From: Listeria cossartiae subsp. cossartiae
Lineage (GTDB): Bacteria > Bacillota > Bacilli > Lactobacillales > Listeriaceae
Direction: 5' to 3'
DNA: 64,000 nt
Assembly (NCBI RefSeq): GCF_014224155.1
Contig: NZ_JAASUI010000001.1
Span: forward strand, 620,001 to 684,000
Positions 43,677-52,713 of the stretch are shown piece by piece; within the stretch, counting starts at the first letter, position 1; every line of letters begins with the position of its first letter. The translations under genes were made by a program, and so were the position numbers. Below the pieces are notes generated by a model. It worked only from the letters and a program-made list of their open reading frames with translations, made no database searches and was not told the DNA's origin.

Positions 43677-44174
43677 ATGGCGAATTATATTAACAAAGAA
43701 AGGCGCCAAATTGATTTTGATCCATTTGATTTACGGATAATTGCCGTACCAGAAGTAGTAGCGGTGCAGTTTAAGCCGCACTCAGAGCATACTTTACTTA
43801 TTCGTATTGCGGATGTCGGCGCAACCTATCAGCCACTCAAACACGAATCACTTTTTGAAGCTATTTTGCCCGTTCATTTTAATGATATTAACGAAGAAGA
43901 TGACTACTGGGGATTAAGTGACAAAGAGCAAGCAGAGATGAAACTATTTAATGAGGTGCATCGCGATTTGATTTATGATTTTGTGGATAAGCACCCAGAT
44001 TTTACGCAGATTGTTGTCCATTGTCACGCTGGAGTCAGCCGAAGTAGCGCGGTTGCTATGGGAATTGCGGAACATCTAGGGGACACGGACACGTATAATA
44101 AACTTCAAGTGATAAAACGTTATTTACCAAATCCGCGGGTTCTCGCGATTATGCGGGGCGAAGCGTATTTATAA
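43677..44174 (+). CDS. Dual-specificity/tyrosine phosphatase-like protein
   Basis: 165 residues. VVHCHAGVSRSSAVAMGIAEHL is the complete H-C-x5-R phosphatase loop, so the Cys-Arg catalytic pair is intact. FNDINEEDDYWGLSDKEQ may supply the acid loop. Such small phosphatases act on phosphotyrosine, phosphoinositide-like or nucleotide substrates; the substrate here is unknown. AAAGGGGA lies about 10 bases before the ATG. The glutathione-reductase-like gene starts 34 bases later, possibly cotranscribed. Confidence 0.82.
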   Translation: MANYINKERRQIDFDPFDLRIIAVPEVVAVQFKPHSEHTLLIRIADVGATYQPLKHESLFEAILPVHFNDINEEDDYWGLSDKEQAEMKLFNEVHRDLIYDFVDKHPDFTQIVVHCHAGVSRSSAVAMGIAEHLGDTDTYNKLQVIKRYLPNPRVLAIMRGEAYL

Positions 44175-44208
44175 AACGAAAACGAAGAAATGTTAGGAGA
44201 GATTTTGT

Positions 44209-45558
44209 ATGGAGAAGCATTATGATTATATTGCGATTGGTGGCGGTAGTGGCGGGATTGCTTCGATTAACCGCGCAGCCATGCACGGAGCAAAATGCGC
44301 ATTAATTGAGCCAAAATTTTTAGGTGGAACTTGTGTGAATGTTGGTTGTGTTCCTAAAAAAGTCATGTGGTACGGCGCGCAAATCAAAGAAGCAATGGAT
44401 TTATACGCAGATGCCTATGGTTACCAAGTGGACGCAAGTTTTGACTTCCAAAAATTAGTCGAAAACCGAGAAGCATACATTGAACGCATTCGCGGTTCCT
44501 ACAAAAATGGGCTTGATAATAATCACGTAGACTGGATAAAAGGTTATGCCGAATTTGTTGATGAGAAAACATTGCGCGTAAACGGCGAATTAGTGACAGC
44601 AGATCATATTTTAATTGCAACTGGCGGCGAACCAGCGCTTCCTTCCATTCCGGGCGCAGAATTCGGTATCACATCAGATGGCTTTTTTGCATTAAAAGAA
44701 CTTCCTAAAAAAGTGGCGGTTGTTGGCGCGGGCTACATCGCAGTTGAGCTTGCTGGCGTACTACAACAACTTGGCTCAGAAACACATCTTTTCGTACGTA
44801 AACATGCACCGCTCCGAAATTTTGATCCACTTTTAACCGATACATTAACCGAAATTATCGAGCAATCGGATATGACGTTGCATAAACACGCCGTTCCGCA
44901 AAAAGTCGAAAAAAACTCAGATGGTAGTTTAACATTAAGCTTAGAAGATGGCCGCACAGAAACGGTTGATACACTTATTTGGGCGATTGGACGTAAACCA
45001 GTCATCAAAGGCCTACAAATCGAAAAAGCGGGCGTAGAACTCTTAGAAAGCGGACATATCGCTGTAGACAAATTCCAAAACACCAATGTGGATGGGATAT
45101 ATGCAGTTGGTGATGTAACGGGTCACTATGAATTAACTCCGGTCGCAATCGCTGCTGGCCGTCGCTTATCAGAACGCCTTTTCAATAACAAAAAAGATGC
45201 TCATTTAAACTATGAAAACATTCCAACCGTTGTATTTAGCCATCCAGCTATCGGAACGGTCGGATTAACAGAACCGGAAGCAATCGAAAAATATGGCAAA
45301 GAAAATATCAAAGTATACACTTCTAGCTTTACCTCGATGTATACAGCCATCACAGACCACCGCGAACCTTGTCGGATGAAGCTAATCTGTGAAGGGAAGA
45401 CAGAGCACGTCATCGGTTTGCATGGGATTGGTTACGGCGTGGATGAAATGATTCAAGGATTCGCCGTTGCGATTAATATGGGCGCGACAAAAGCCGATTT
45501 CGACAATACAGTCGCTATCCACCCAACAGGATCCGAAGAATTTGTTACAATGAAATAG
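44209..45558 (+). CDS. gor: Glutathione-disulfide reductase-like flavoenzyme
   Basis: 449 residues. FAD site [16 protein letters not shown], redox pair [16 protein letters not shown](P) site [17 protein letters not shown], second FAD segment [20 protein letters not shown], and the C-terminal His-Glu pair in [13 protein letters not shown]. It is most similar to glutathione reductase; Listeria makes glutathione with GshF, which fits. TAGGAGAG precedes the ATG. Confidence 0.9.
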   Translation: MEKHYDYIAIGGGSGGIASINRAAMHGAKCALIEPKFLGGTCVNVGCVPKKVMWYGAQIKEAMDLYADAYGYQVDASFDFQKLVENREAYIERIRGSYKNGLDNNHVDWIKGYAEFVDEKTLRVNGELVTADHILIATGGEPALPSIPGAEFGITSDGFFALKELPKKVAVVGAGYIAVELAGVLQQLGSETHLFVRKHAPLRNFDPLLTDTLTEIIEQSDMTLHKHAVPQKVEKNSDGSLTLSLEDGRTETVDTLIWAIGRKPVIKGLQIEKAGVELLESGHIAVDKFQNTNVDGIYAVGDVTGHYELTPVAIAAGRRLSERLFNNKKDAHLNYENIPTVVFSHPAIGTVGLTEPEAIEKYGKENIKVYTSSFTSMYTAITDHREPCRMKLICEGKTEHVIGLHGIGYGVDEMIQGFAVAINMGATKADFDNTVAIHPTGSEEFVTMK

Positions 45559-45586
45559 AAAACAACGATGGAGGAGGAAGTACGCA

Positions 45587-46261
45587 ATGGGAAAAAAATT
45601 ATCACTTTATTTTGTAAGACATGGTCAAACTTACTTAAACAAAAATTTACGTATGCAAGGTTGGGCTGATACGCCGCTCACACCAGAAGGCATTGAAGTA
45701 GTCAAAGAAAGTGGTCGCGGACTGGCGGAAACGGAATTCGTAGCAGCCTACTCAAGCGACTTACACCGTACAATCGCAACAGCGGGGCACTTACTTAAAG
45801 AAAATAAACACGCATTTGGTTTAACGCTAGAACCACTAAGCGAATTTCGGGAAACTTTCTTCGGTTCCTACGAAGGCGAAAAAGGCGATGTTGCATGGAA
45901 CGAAATTGCACATCATATGGGATATGCGAACCAAGAAGAACTATTCCAAAAAGCCGATGTGCGCGAAACAATGAATGGTACGAAAGCTGCTGATCCAACT
46001 GGAGATGCGGAAGATTTCATGACATTTTGGACGCGCGTAGAACAAGGTTTCTTACACGTTATCAATCGTCATAGAGAAACTGGTGGAAACGTCCTTATCG
46101 TCGCTCACGGAAATACCATTCGTAACATTGTCCACGAACTAGAACCATCCATGGACGAAGCGGTTATCCTCGACAACGCGAGTGTTACCGTATTAGCTTA
46201 CGAAAACGGCTTATTCAAATTAGAACGTTTAAATGATACTTCTCATTTTAAAAAAGCATAG
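45587..46261 (+). CDS. Histidine phosphatase, phosphoglycerate-mutase-like
   Basis: 224 residues. YFVRHGQTYLNKNLRMQGWADTPLT contains the phosphorylated His in RHG, and VAHGNTIRN the second His. ETFFGSYEGEK supplies the acid. Members of this family are usually phosphatases rather than glycolytic mutases. SD GGAGGAGG; 28 bases after the reductase gene. Confidence 0.86.
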   Translation: MGKKLSLYFVRHGQTYLNKNLRMQGWADTPLTPEGIEVVKESGRGLAETEFVAAYSSDLHRTIATAGHLLKENKHAFGLTLEPLSEFRETFFGSYEGEKGDVAWNEIAHHMGYANQEELFQKADVRETMNGTKAADPTGDAEDFMTFWTRVEQGFLHVINRHRETGGNVLIVAHGNTIRNIVHELEPSMDEAVILDNASVTVLAYENGLFKLERLNDTSHFKKA

Positions 46262-46265
46262 AAAA

Positions 46266-46306
46266 AACGAGCTTTAGGAACTAGTTTCCCAAAGCTCGTT
46301 TTTTTA
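46266..46306. terminator. Bidirectional terminator
   Basis: AACGAGCTTTAGG and CCAAAGCTCGTT form the stem, with A- and T-runs on the two sides. It overlaps the stop region of the minus-strand gene at 46304. Confidence 0.88.
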
Positions 46307-47440
46307 TTCTTTCGGTATATCCGGGTCAGGAAGATTATTATCAATCGCCAGCTGACCTCGCCGCAATTTAATTAAACGATTAACGTTAACGATAATTGTT
46401 TTCACAACTGCATAAAGTGGAACACCTAGAATCATTCCGAAAATTCCTGCTAAGTTTCCAGCAACAATTAAGATAATGATAATAGTTAGTGGGTGAATCG
46501 ATAATGATTTACCCATAATATATGGAGAAAGTAAGTTAGAGTCGATTTGTTGAACAATCGTTACAACAACAATAACTAGTAATGCTTGGACAGGAGAAGT
46601 GAATAGCGCCACGATAACCGCGGGAGCTGCTCCAAGGAAAGGTCCGAGGTAAGGGATAATATTCGTCGCACCAGCAATGAACCCGAAAAGAAGGGCATAC
46701 GGTTGACCAATAATTAAATAGCCAATGAAAGTAAATAAACCAACAAACATACAATCAATTGCTTGTGAACTGATGTAAGTAGAAATTGTTTTATTCATTT
46801 CTTTAATAATTTGTTTTGCTTCAGAACGAATACCAGCTGGGAAAAATTTACCAGAGGATTCCACAAATTTATGACCATCTTTAAACATATAAAAGACGAT
46901 AAAAGGTACGGTTACAAGGATCATGACAAAGCCAGAGACAAACGAGATAATCGCTCCAAAACTAGAAGCAACACCATCCACGACAACGGACATAATTTTT
47001 GGTAACGAGATATTTAGTTTGGAAAGCTCTTCTTTTATGTCCACCCCTTGGAACGCTGGGTTGCTAGAGAAGCTTTGTAACCATTTCTCGAAATCTTGCC
47101 AATAGCCCGGAATAGCTTTGGCTAATTCTGTAACTTGATCTGCAAGTGTTGGTCCAAGTTGCATCACCGCTAATACGATCAGCACGATAAAGGCGATGAA
47201 AATTAAAATAACACTTAAAAGCCGAGGTACTTTTCTTTTTTCCAAAAATAACACGAGCGGATTAAATAAATAGAATAAAAATCCTGCTACTAAAATCGGC
47301 ATAAACAGTGTCGAAACGATAATGCCTACTGGTGAAAATATGTACTTCATTTGCAATAATACGAACAAAATCGCTACAACAGCTAATATTTCGATCGTCC
47401 AAAAAAATAATTTACTATCTCGAAAACGTGAAAACTTCAA
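46304..47440 (-). CDS. AI-2E family transporter (YdbI/PerM type)
   Basis: 378 residues, about eight membrane segments with a soluble loop near 100-145 (ADQVTELAKAIPGYWQDFEKW). GFIAGATNIIPYLGPFLGAAPAVIVALF is the family signature. Members export small molecules or act as Na+/H+ antiporters; the AI-2 link is from TqsA only. TTG start 6 bases after AAGGG. Convergent with the histidine phosphatase. Confidence 0.85.
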   Translation of the reverse strand: MKFSRFRDSKLFFWTIEILAVVAILFVLLQMKYIFSPVGIIVSTLFMPILVAGFLFYLFNPLVLFLEKRKVPRLLSVILIFIAFIVLIVLAVMQLGPTLADQVTELAKAIPGYWQDFEKWLQSFSSNPAFQGVDIKEELSKLNISLPKIMSVVVDGVASSFGAIISFVSGFVMILVTVPFIVFYMFKDGHKFVESSGKFFPAGIRSEAKQIIKEMNKTISTYISSQAIDCMFVGLFTFIGYLIIGQPYALLFGFIAGATNIIPYLGPFLGAAPAVIVALFTSPVQALLVIVVVTIVQQIDSNLLSPYIMGKSLSIHPLTIIIILIVAGNLAGIFGMILGVPLYAVVKTIIVNVNRLIKLRRGQLAIDNNLPDPDIPKE

Positions 47441-47521
47441 ATTTTTCCCTTCTTTCTAAAACATTATTGATAATTTTTATAGTACCATTAACTGCTTTAA
47501 ATAGCCACTGAATTAGTAGTA

Positions 47522-47560
47522 TTGACGTGGAAGTATATGTGTTATACAATATATATAACA
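47522..47560 (+). promoter_or_regulatory. Promoter and YtrA-type operator
   Basis: TTGACG (47522-47527) and TACAAT (47545-47550) are 17 bases apart. TGTTATA (47540-47546) and TATAACA (47554-47560) form a perfect 7-bp inverted repeat with 7-base centre over the -10 box. A repressor there would shut the promoter; the adjacent GntR protein is the obvious candidate. Confidence 0.7.
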
Positions 47561-47580
47561 GTTAGAAAAGAGGTGTTTCT

Positions 47581-47973
47581 ATGCTACTCGCGATTGATCT
47601 GCAATCAGACGAGCCAATTTATACACAAATATGTAATCAAATCATTGAAGGTATGGCAAAACGGGAACTTTTACCAGGGGATAAATTACCTTCTGTTCGA
47701 AGTCTCGGCGCAGATATCGGCATTAATTTTCATACAGTAAATAAAGCGTATCAGATTTTAAAGCAAGAAGGATTGATTCAAATCCACCGTCAAAAAGGTG
47801 TCGTTATTCATCCGGACGGGATAGCAAAGGCGGACGAACACTATTTTATGAAATTACAAACGAAATTAAGACCCCTCATCGCTGAATCCGTCGTACGCGG
47901 CGTGACCGAAGAGAAGTGGCTCGAAGTAAGCAAGGCAATTTTTGACGAAATGCATGGACGGAGAGTGGAGTAG
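47581..47973 (+). CDS. GntR-family regulator, YtrA subfamily
   Basis: 130 residues. The winged helix occupies residues 1-72 (PIYTQICNQIIEGMAKRELLPGDKLPSVRSLGADIGINFHTVNKAYQ), with only a short C-terminal dimer helix and no ligand domain, as in YtrA. Such regulators usually control transporters or membrane proteins involved in cell-envelope stress. AGAGGTG precedes the ATG. The membrane gene starts 2 bases after its stop. Confidence 0.87.
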   Translation: MLLAIDLQSDEPIYTQICNQIIEGMAKRELLPGDKLPSVRSLGADIGINFHTVNKAYQILKQEGLIQIHRQKGVVIHPDGIAKADEHYFMKLQTKLRPLIAESVVRGVTEEKWLEVSKAIFDEMHGRRVE

Positions 47974-47975
47974 AG

Positions 47976-49079
47976 ATGGAAATCATCATTTATATTTTTG
48001 TTAGTATTGCAATCATTTCACTGCAAGCAATCACCCCTTTTGTAATAAGGAAATCAGAATGTTTTGGCGTCAATGTTGGTGAACGTGCGAATCGAAATGC
48101 AGAATTGACGCGTCTAAAAAAACAATACGTTGGTCAAGTCGTTCTATGGACAGTGTTCGTGGCAATTATTGGTATCGCGCTTATTCAAGGCTTTCATTCT
48201 AGTGAAAACATCCAAGCGGGCATCTTTATCGTCTCGATGTTTGGTCAATTAATCGTATCTTTTATCATTTATTATCGCTTCCACCAAACAACTTTGCAGT
48301 GGAAAAAAGAGAAAATTGAGGCGGGAGAAATTTCGACAAACGCTATTATTATGGTAGATACGAGTTTTCATCGTAGAAAAATGGTTATCTCCTATACCTG
48401 GTTTGTTGTTCCGTTATTAATATTTATTATTACCCTGGCGATTACAGCTGTTTTTTATCCTGTAGCACCAGCAGCTTTTCCGATTCATTTTGATATGAAC
48501 GGCGCGGTGACGGATACGGTTACCAAATCACCACGAGTGGCATTACTTTTACCAATGATGCAGCTCGGAATGATTGCTTTATTTATCTTTATCAATTTCG
48601 TCATTGCCAGAAGTAAACAAACCGTGGAAAACGAAAACCCGACAGATTCGTTAAAAAGGAATATGTTATTTAGACAGATTTCTAGTAAAGCAATGTTAAT
48701 CATGTGCACGATTATGGTGATTGACTTTCTAGTAATGCAAGTCGTCATGTTACTATCACTTCCAGCTGAATGGATGATTACTGCGACGATTATTACGGTC
48801 GTTTTAATTCTGTTTGGTACTGTGTTACTTGCTGTTAAAGTAGGGCAGGGCGGTAGTAGACTAAAATTTGCGGATCAACCTGATGGTGTAAATAAACCAA
48901 TTCGCGACGATGATGCGTTTTGGAAAGCGGGGGTCATTTATTTTAACCGAAACGACCCAGCTTTGTTTGTAGAAAAACGTTTTGGGATTGGTTGGACGAT
49001 TAATACAGCTCGTCCGGTTGCTTGGTTATCTTTTGTCATTATTATTGCGGTCATTATTTTAATTAGTGTCTTGTTTTAA
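47976..49079 (+). CDS. DUF1648-containing membrane protein
   Basis: 367 residues, about seven membrane segments. FPIHFDMNGAVTDTVTKSPRVALLLPMMQLG is the DUF1648 core, and DAFWKAGVIYFNRNDPALFVEKRFGIGWTIN is the C-terminal DUF5808-like part. Proteins of this type are commonly cotranscribed with YtrA-like regulators; function unknown. The 2-base gap to the regulator means shared control. Confidence 0.75.
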   Translation: MEIIIYIFVSIAIISLQAITPFVIRKSECFGVNVGERANRNAELTRLKKQYVGQVVLWTVFVAIIGIALIQGFHSSENIQAGIFIVSMFGQLIVSFIIYYRFHQTTLQWKKEKIEAGEISTNAIIMVDTSFHRRKMVISYTWFVVPLLIFIITLAITAVFYPVAPAAFPIHFDMNGAVTDTVTKSPRVALLLPMMQLGMIALFIFINFVIARSKQTVENENPTDSLKRNMLFRQISSKAMLIMCTIMVIDFLVMQVVMLLSLPAEWMITATIITVVLILFGTVLLAVKVGQGGSRLKFADQPDGVNKPIRDDDAFWKAGVIYFNRNDPALFVEKRFGIGWTINTARPVAWLSFVIIIAVIILISVLF

Positions 49080-49162
49080 TTTGTTCTGAGTGGGGTATTT
49101 ACCATATGTTATGCAGACGAACAGTTCTGGCGTGGTATGCTTTGTTAAAGGAGTAGATAATC

Positions 49163-49666
49163 ATGGCGATTAGATTGAAGCGGCTAGAGGAATGGGAAGG
49201 ATTCACTGGTATTGCGCTCGTCCGAGAAGGTCTTAAAACAGAAGCACTCCATACAGAAATTAGAAAAACCTTCCAAGAAATGCTCCAACTTGCGCAAGAC
49301 GTGGATGATTTTTCCAAGCAAGAAACATTTTATGGGATTTCTGTTCATAATATAGAAGATGGGATAACGCATTATTCGGTTATTCCGGTAGAACAAAAGT
49401 ATCCAAATTTAAAAGAACCGCTCGAATGGATTGAAGTGCCAGCGCATACTTATTTTGTTGCTGAGCATATCCCTGACACAGACATAATCGAAAGCTATGA
49501 AGAAATTGCCAGAGCGATTCAAGAAAAAAACTACAAACCATACATTACAGCGAATAATCCTGTATTTGACCCATTACCATTTAAATTGGAACTATATACG
49601 AAAAATGAGGACGCGAAGGCAAATATCGAAATTAGAATTCCTGTCGTGAAAGAACTTCATATGTAA
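49163..49666 (+). CDS. GyrI-like effector-binding domain protein
   Basis: 167 residues. A free-standing SRPBCC-like AraC effector-binding/GyrI domain: FYGISVHNIEDGITHYSVIPVE and EWIEVPAHTYFVAEHIPDTDIIESYEEIARAI are typical. It probably binds a hydrophobic small molecule without binding DNA. AAAGGAG lies 8 bases before the ATG. Confidence 0.72.
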   Translation: MAIRLKRLEEWEGFTGIALVREGLKTEALHTEIRKTFQEMLQLAQDVDDFSKQETFYGISVHNIEDGITHYSVIPVEQKYPNLKEPLEWIEVPAHTYFVAEHIPDTDIIESYEEIARAIQEKNYKPYITANNPVFDPLPFKLELYTKNEDAKANIEIRIPVVKELHM

Positions 49667-49672
49667 AATGCG

Positions 49673-49702
49673 AGCCTGGGACTTTTGTTCTGGGCTTTTT
49701 TA
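49673..49702 (+). terminator. Rho-independent terminator
   Basis: AGCCTGGGAC pairs imperfectly with GTTCTGGGCT around TTTT, followed by a T-run. Confidence 0.75.
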
Positions 49703-49780
49703 TACTAGCAAGCTGTTTTTGAGTGTGCTATAATAAGTACGCTATTTTGTGATTATTTTAACAAGAAGGAAGGGATTTAT

Positions 49781-50593
49781 GTGGGATATTACAGCCCGCA
49801 GGAAGTAACAGAGATTACGATTGAGAAAGGGACCCAAAAAGCAAATTCCAGTACATTAACGCTCGTTTTACTAGGATTTTTGGGTGGGGCTTTTATATCG
49901 CTTGGTTACTTATTATACATACGTGCAGTAGGAACTATGCCTCACGAATGGGGAAGTTTTGCAACGCTGATTGGCGCGAGTCTTTTTCCAGTTGGACTTG
50001 TTTGTATTTTGCTAGGTGGAGGCGAATTAATCACTGGCAACATGATGGCCGTAGCGATTGCTTGGTATGACAAAAAAATTTCCTTCCAACAACTACTTAG
50101 AAACTGGGCGATTGTATCCGTGATGAACTTAGTCGGCGCCTTTTTCGTCGCTTATTTCTTTGGACATTTCGTCGGCTTAACAGAAGGCGATTTCTTACCG
50201 AAAACCCTTGCCACAGCTGGTGCAAAAATTAACGATCCTTTCTGGGTTGCTTTTGTTTCCGGTATTGGTTGTAACTGGTTTGTAGGTATTGCTGTTTGGC
50301 TTTGTTACGCGGCCAAAGACTTCGCTGGGAAAATTCTCGGTATTTGGTTCCCGGTCATGGCATTTGTCGCTATCGGATTCCAGCACGTTGTCGCCAACAT
50401 GTTTATTATTCCAGCCGCGATTTTCGCTGGTTACTATTCATGGGCAGATTTCATTTGGAACGTCATCCCCGTTTATTTAGGAAATGTCGTTGGTGGAGCA
50501 GTATTCGTCAGCCTATTCTACTTCCTTGCCTATAAGAAAAACGCACCGAAAAAAGTAAAAGAAGAAATTCATCAACCAATTGAAGAAAATTAA
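49781..50593 (+). CDS. Formate/nitrite transporter family channel
   Basis: 270 residues, six membrane segments with the FNT half-helices. LLGGGELITGNMM, SGIGCNWFVGIAVW and GFQHVVANMFIIPAA are the family signatures; the pore His is in FQHVVAN. It passes formate, nitrite or a related monovalent anion. GTG start behind AAGGAAGGG. Monocistronic with a terminator; formate export would suit fermentative growth. Confidence 0.9.
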   Translation: MGYYSPQEVTEITIEKGTQKANSSTLTLVLLGFLGGAFISLGYLLYIRAVGTMPHEWGSFATLIGASLFPVGLVCILLGGGELITGNMMAVAIAWYDKKISFQQLLRNWAIVSVMNLVGAFFVAYFFGHFVGLTEGDFLPKTLATAGAKINDPFWVAFVSGIGCNWFVGIAVWLCYAAKDFAGKILGIWFPVMAFVAIGFQHVVANMFIIPAAIFAGYYSWADFIWNVIPVYLGNVVGGAVFVSLFYFLAYKKNAPKKVKEEIHQPIEEN

Positions 50594-50596
50594 GCC

Positions 50597-50633
50597 AAAA
50601 AGCTAGTTGCATTCCGTGTAACTAGCTTTTTTT
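50597..50633 (+). terminator. Rho-independent terminator
   Basis: AAAAAGCTAGTT pairs with AACTAGCTTTTT around a loop of about 11 bases, followed by a T-run. Confidence 0.9.
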
Positions 50634-50794
50634 ATAAAAAATTAAATACTTTCTCAGTCCTATCATGCCAGGATAGAATCACTTTTTCCAGAAGCCATTT
50701 GCCCAAAATCCTGATTAGTTTTTTTGATTTGTGGAAAACACTAATATAAGCAGCACGAAGCATCGGCAGAAAAATTGATGGAGGAGTGGTATTT

Positions 50795-52261
50795 TTGAGT
50801 ATTAAAGAAACAGCATTACCAAAAGTTCAAACAAAATTATTTATAAATGGAAAATGGATAGATGGAGATAATAAGGAAACGAAAGATATCGTCAACCCAG
50901 CAACCGGCGACGTTATCGCAAAAATCGCTCAAGCAGGACCAGCTGAAACAAAACAAGCGATTAAAGCCGCCAAAGATGCCTTTCCAGATTGGGCAAAAAT
51001 GGAACTTGCAGACCGCGTCAAATTATTACACAAAATTGCGGACTTAATGGAAGAAAAAGCAGATACGCTGGCAAAAATTATGACGCTTGAACAAGGTAAA
51101 CCACTAAAAGAATCTAAAGGAGAAGTCCTAGTTGGTGCAGAAAACTTCCGATTTGCCGCAGAAGAAGCAAGACGATTATATGGTGAAACGATTCCGGCTC
51201 CAAATAATCATGCCTTTATCGTCAAAAAACAACCAATTGGCGTAGTCGCTGCGATTACCCCATGGAATTTCCCGGGAGGTATGGTGACACGGAAACTCGC
51301 TCCGGCACTGGCAACAGGTAATACTATCGTGCTAAAACCATCCGGCGATACACCACTTTCGGCGCTCGCCATCTTTGAAATTTTTGAAGAAGCAGGCTTG
51401 CCAAAAGGTGTTGCAAATATCGTTATGGGTAGCTCGAAAGAAATCGGTGAAACGTTGACAGATAGCGATGATGTCCGCAAATTAACTTTCACAGGTTCTA
51501 CCAAAGTCGGTCAAACACTATTTAAACAATCCGCCGACACATTGAAGAAAATTTCGCTTGAACTTGGTGGACATGCGCCGTTTATCGTATTTGACGATGC
51601 CAACCTTGATGCAGCCGTTAATGATTTAGTCGCAGCTAAATTCCGCAACAACGGTCAAGTTTGCGTATCTCCAAACCGAATTTTCGTCGCCAAAGAAATC
51701 AAAGAAAAATTCACGAAAGCATTAGTTGCAAAAGTAGAGCAATTAAAAGTCGGCAACGGTTTAGACGATGTGAATGTCGGTCCACTTATCCGCGAAGATG
51801 CGATTGATAAAATCGACAAACAACTGAAAGACGCCACTGACAAAGGCGCGCAAGTCCTTACCGGTGGCGGTCGCTTAACCGGCTCAGACTATGACAAAGG
51901 TAACTTCTACAAACCAACCGTCTTAGATAACGTCACTCGTAAAATGGACATTTTCTATGAAGAAACATTCGGGCCAGTCATTCCGCTCATCACTTTTGAA
52001 ACAGAAGATGAAGCAATTGAAATGGCGAATGACAGCGAATTTGGTCTCGCATCTTACTTCTATACAAAAGATTTAGCGCGCGTCGAAAAAGTTGGCGCAG
52101 CACTAGAATACGGAATGGTCGGCGCAAACGAGATTGCGATTTCCAACCCAGAAACCCCATTCGGCGGCGTCAAACATTCTGGCTTTGGTCGCGAAAATGG
52201 CCATTACGGAATGGAAGAATACATCCAAGTGAAATTCATCAATTTAAAATATCGTGATTAA
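50795..52261 (+). CDS. gabD: Succinate-semialdehyde dehydrogenase (NADP+)
   Basis: 488 residues. TPWNFPGGMVTRKLAPALATGNTIVLKPSGDTPLSAL (cofactor region), FTGSTKVGQTL, LELGGHAPF with the catalytic Glu, and NNGQVCVSPNR with the catalytic Cys. It oxidises succinate semialdehyde to succinate, closing the GABA shunt tied to acid resistance. GGAGGAG is 8 bases from TTG 50795; a GTG at 50786 lies inside it. The orthologue is reported as sigma-B dependent; the only sigma-B-like boxes I see (GTTT 50718, GGAAAA 50733) have a short 11-base spacer. Confidence 0.9.
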   Translation: MSIKETALPKVQTKLFINGKWIDGDNKETKDIVNPATGDVIAKIAQAGPAETKQAIKAAKDAFPDWAKMELADRVKLLHKIADLMEEKADTLAKIMTLEQGKPLKESKGEVLVGAENFRFAAEEARRLYGETIPAPNNHAFIVKKQPIGVVAAITPWNFPGGMVTRKLAPALATGNTIVLKPSGDTPLSALAIFEIFEEAGLPKGVANIVMGSSKEIGETLTDSDDVRKLTFTGSTKVGQTLFKQSADTLKKISLELGGHAPFIVFDDANLDAAVNDLVAAKFRNNGQVCVSPNRIFVAKEIKEKFTKALVAKVEQLKVGNGLDDVNVGPLIREDAIDKIDKQLKDATDKGAQVLTGGGRLTGSDYDKGNFYKPTVLDNVTRKMDIFYEETFGPVIPLITFETEDEAIEMANDSEFGLASYFYTKDLARVEKVGAALEYGMVGANEIAISNPETPFGGVKHSGFGRENGHYGMEEYIQVKFINLKYRD

Positions 52262-52273
52262 CACTTGTTAGTA

Positions 52274-52310
52274 AGGAACTCCTTCGCGGCATGCGGAGGG
52301 GTTCTTTTTT
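52274..52310 (+). terminator. Rho-independent terminator
   Basis: GAACTCCTTCGC pairs with GCGGAGGGGTTC around GGCAT, followed by TTTTTT. Confidence 0.9.
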
Positions 52311-52343
52311 ACGCGCTTTCCTACCAGTAGGAAAAAAACATAT

Positions 52344-52372
52344 TTGTAAGCGGATTCAGTCGTTTATATAAT
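52344..52372 (+). promoter_or_regulatory. Promoter with overlapping cre box, beta-glucoside PTS operon
   Basis: TTGTAA (52344-52349) and TATAAT (52367-52372) are 17 bases apart. TGTAAGCGGATTCA (52345-52358) matches the cre consensus and covers the -35, so CcpA should repress the operon when glucose is present. Confidence 0.75.
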
Positions 52373-52403
52373 AAGAGTAAGTTAAGGAAAGGGAGGATAC
52401 AAA

Positions 52404-52709
52404 ATGAAAAACATTTTACTTATTTGTGGATCAGGGGCTTCAAGTGGTTTTATGGCAGCAGCAATTAGAAAAGCAGCAAAAAAACGCGGGGAACAAGTAA
52501 CCGTAAAAGCAGCGAGTGAGTCGCAAATTGATGAAAGAATAAATGAAATTGATTACTTATTAATCGGGCCACATTTGGCTTATATGTTAGATGATTTAAA
52601 ACAAAAAGTTGCCGATAAAGATGTTTTAGTATCAATTATTCCGCAAGCAACATACGGCACGCTTAACGGCGAAAAAGCACTTGATCTCATTTTAAATATG
52701 GAGGGATAA
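52404..52709 (+). CDS. PTS cellobiose/beta-glucoside-family IIB component
   Basis: 101 residues. LLICGSGASSGFMAAAIRKA carries the phospho-Cys loop (Cys about residue 8). IIPQATYGTLNGEKALDLI matches the family end. First gene of a IIB-IIC-IIA-GH1 operon, followed by its regulator gene. Strong GGGAGG before the ATG. Confidence 0.9.
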   Translation: MKNILLICGSGASSGFMAAAIRKAAKKRGEQVTVKAASESQIDERINEIDYLLIGPHLAYMLDDLKQKVADKDVLVSIIPQATYGTLNGEKALDLILNMEG

Positions 52710-52713
52710 AACG

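Noticed and set aside
50718-50738. GTTT...GGAAAA before gabD as sigma-B promoter
   Set aside because: The spacer is only 11 bases and the -10 lacks GGG; reported sigma-B control is noted in the gene entry but I cannot point to the site.
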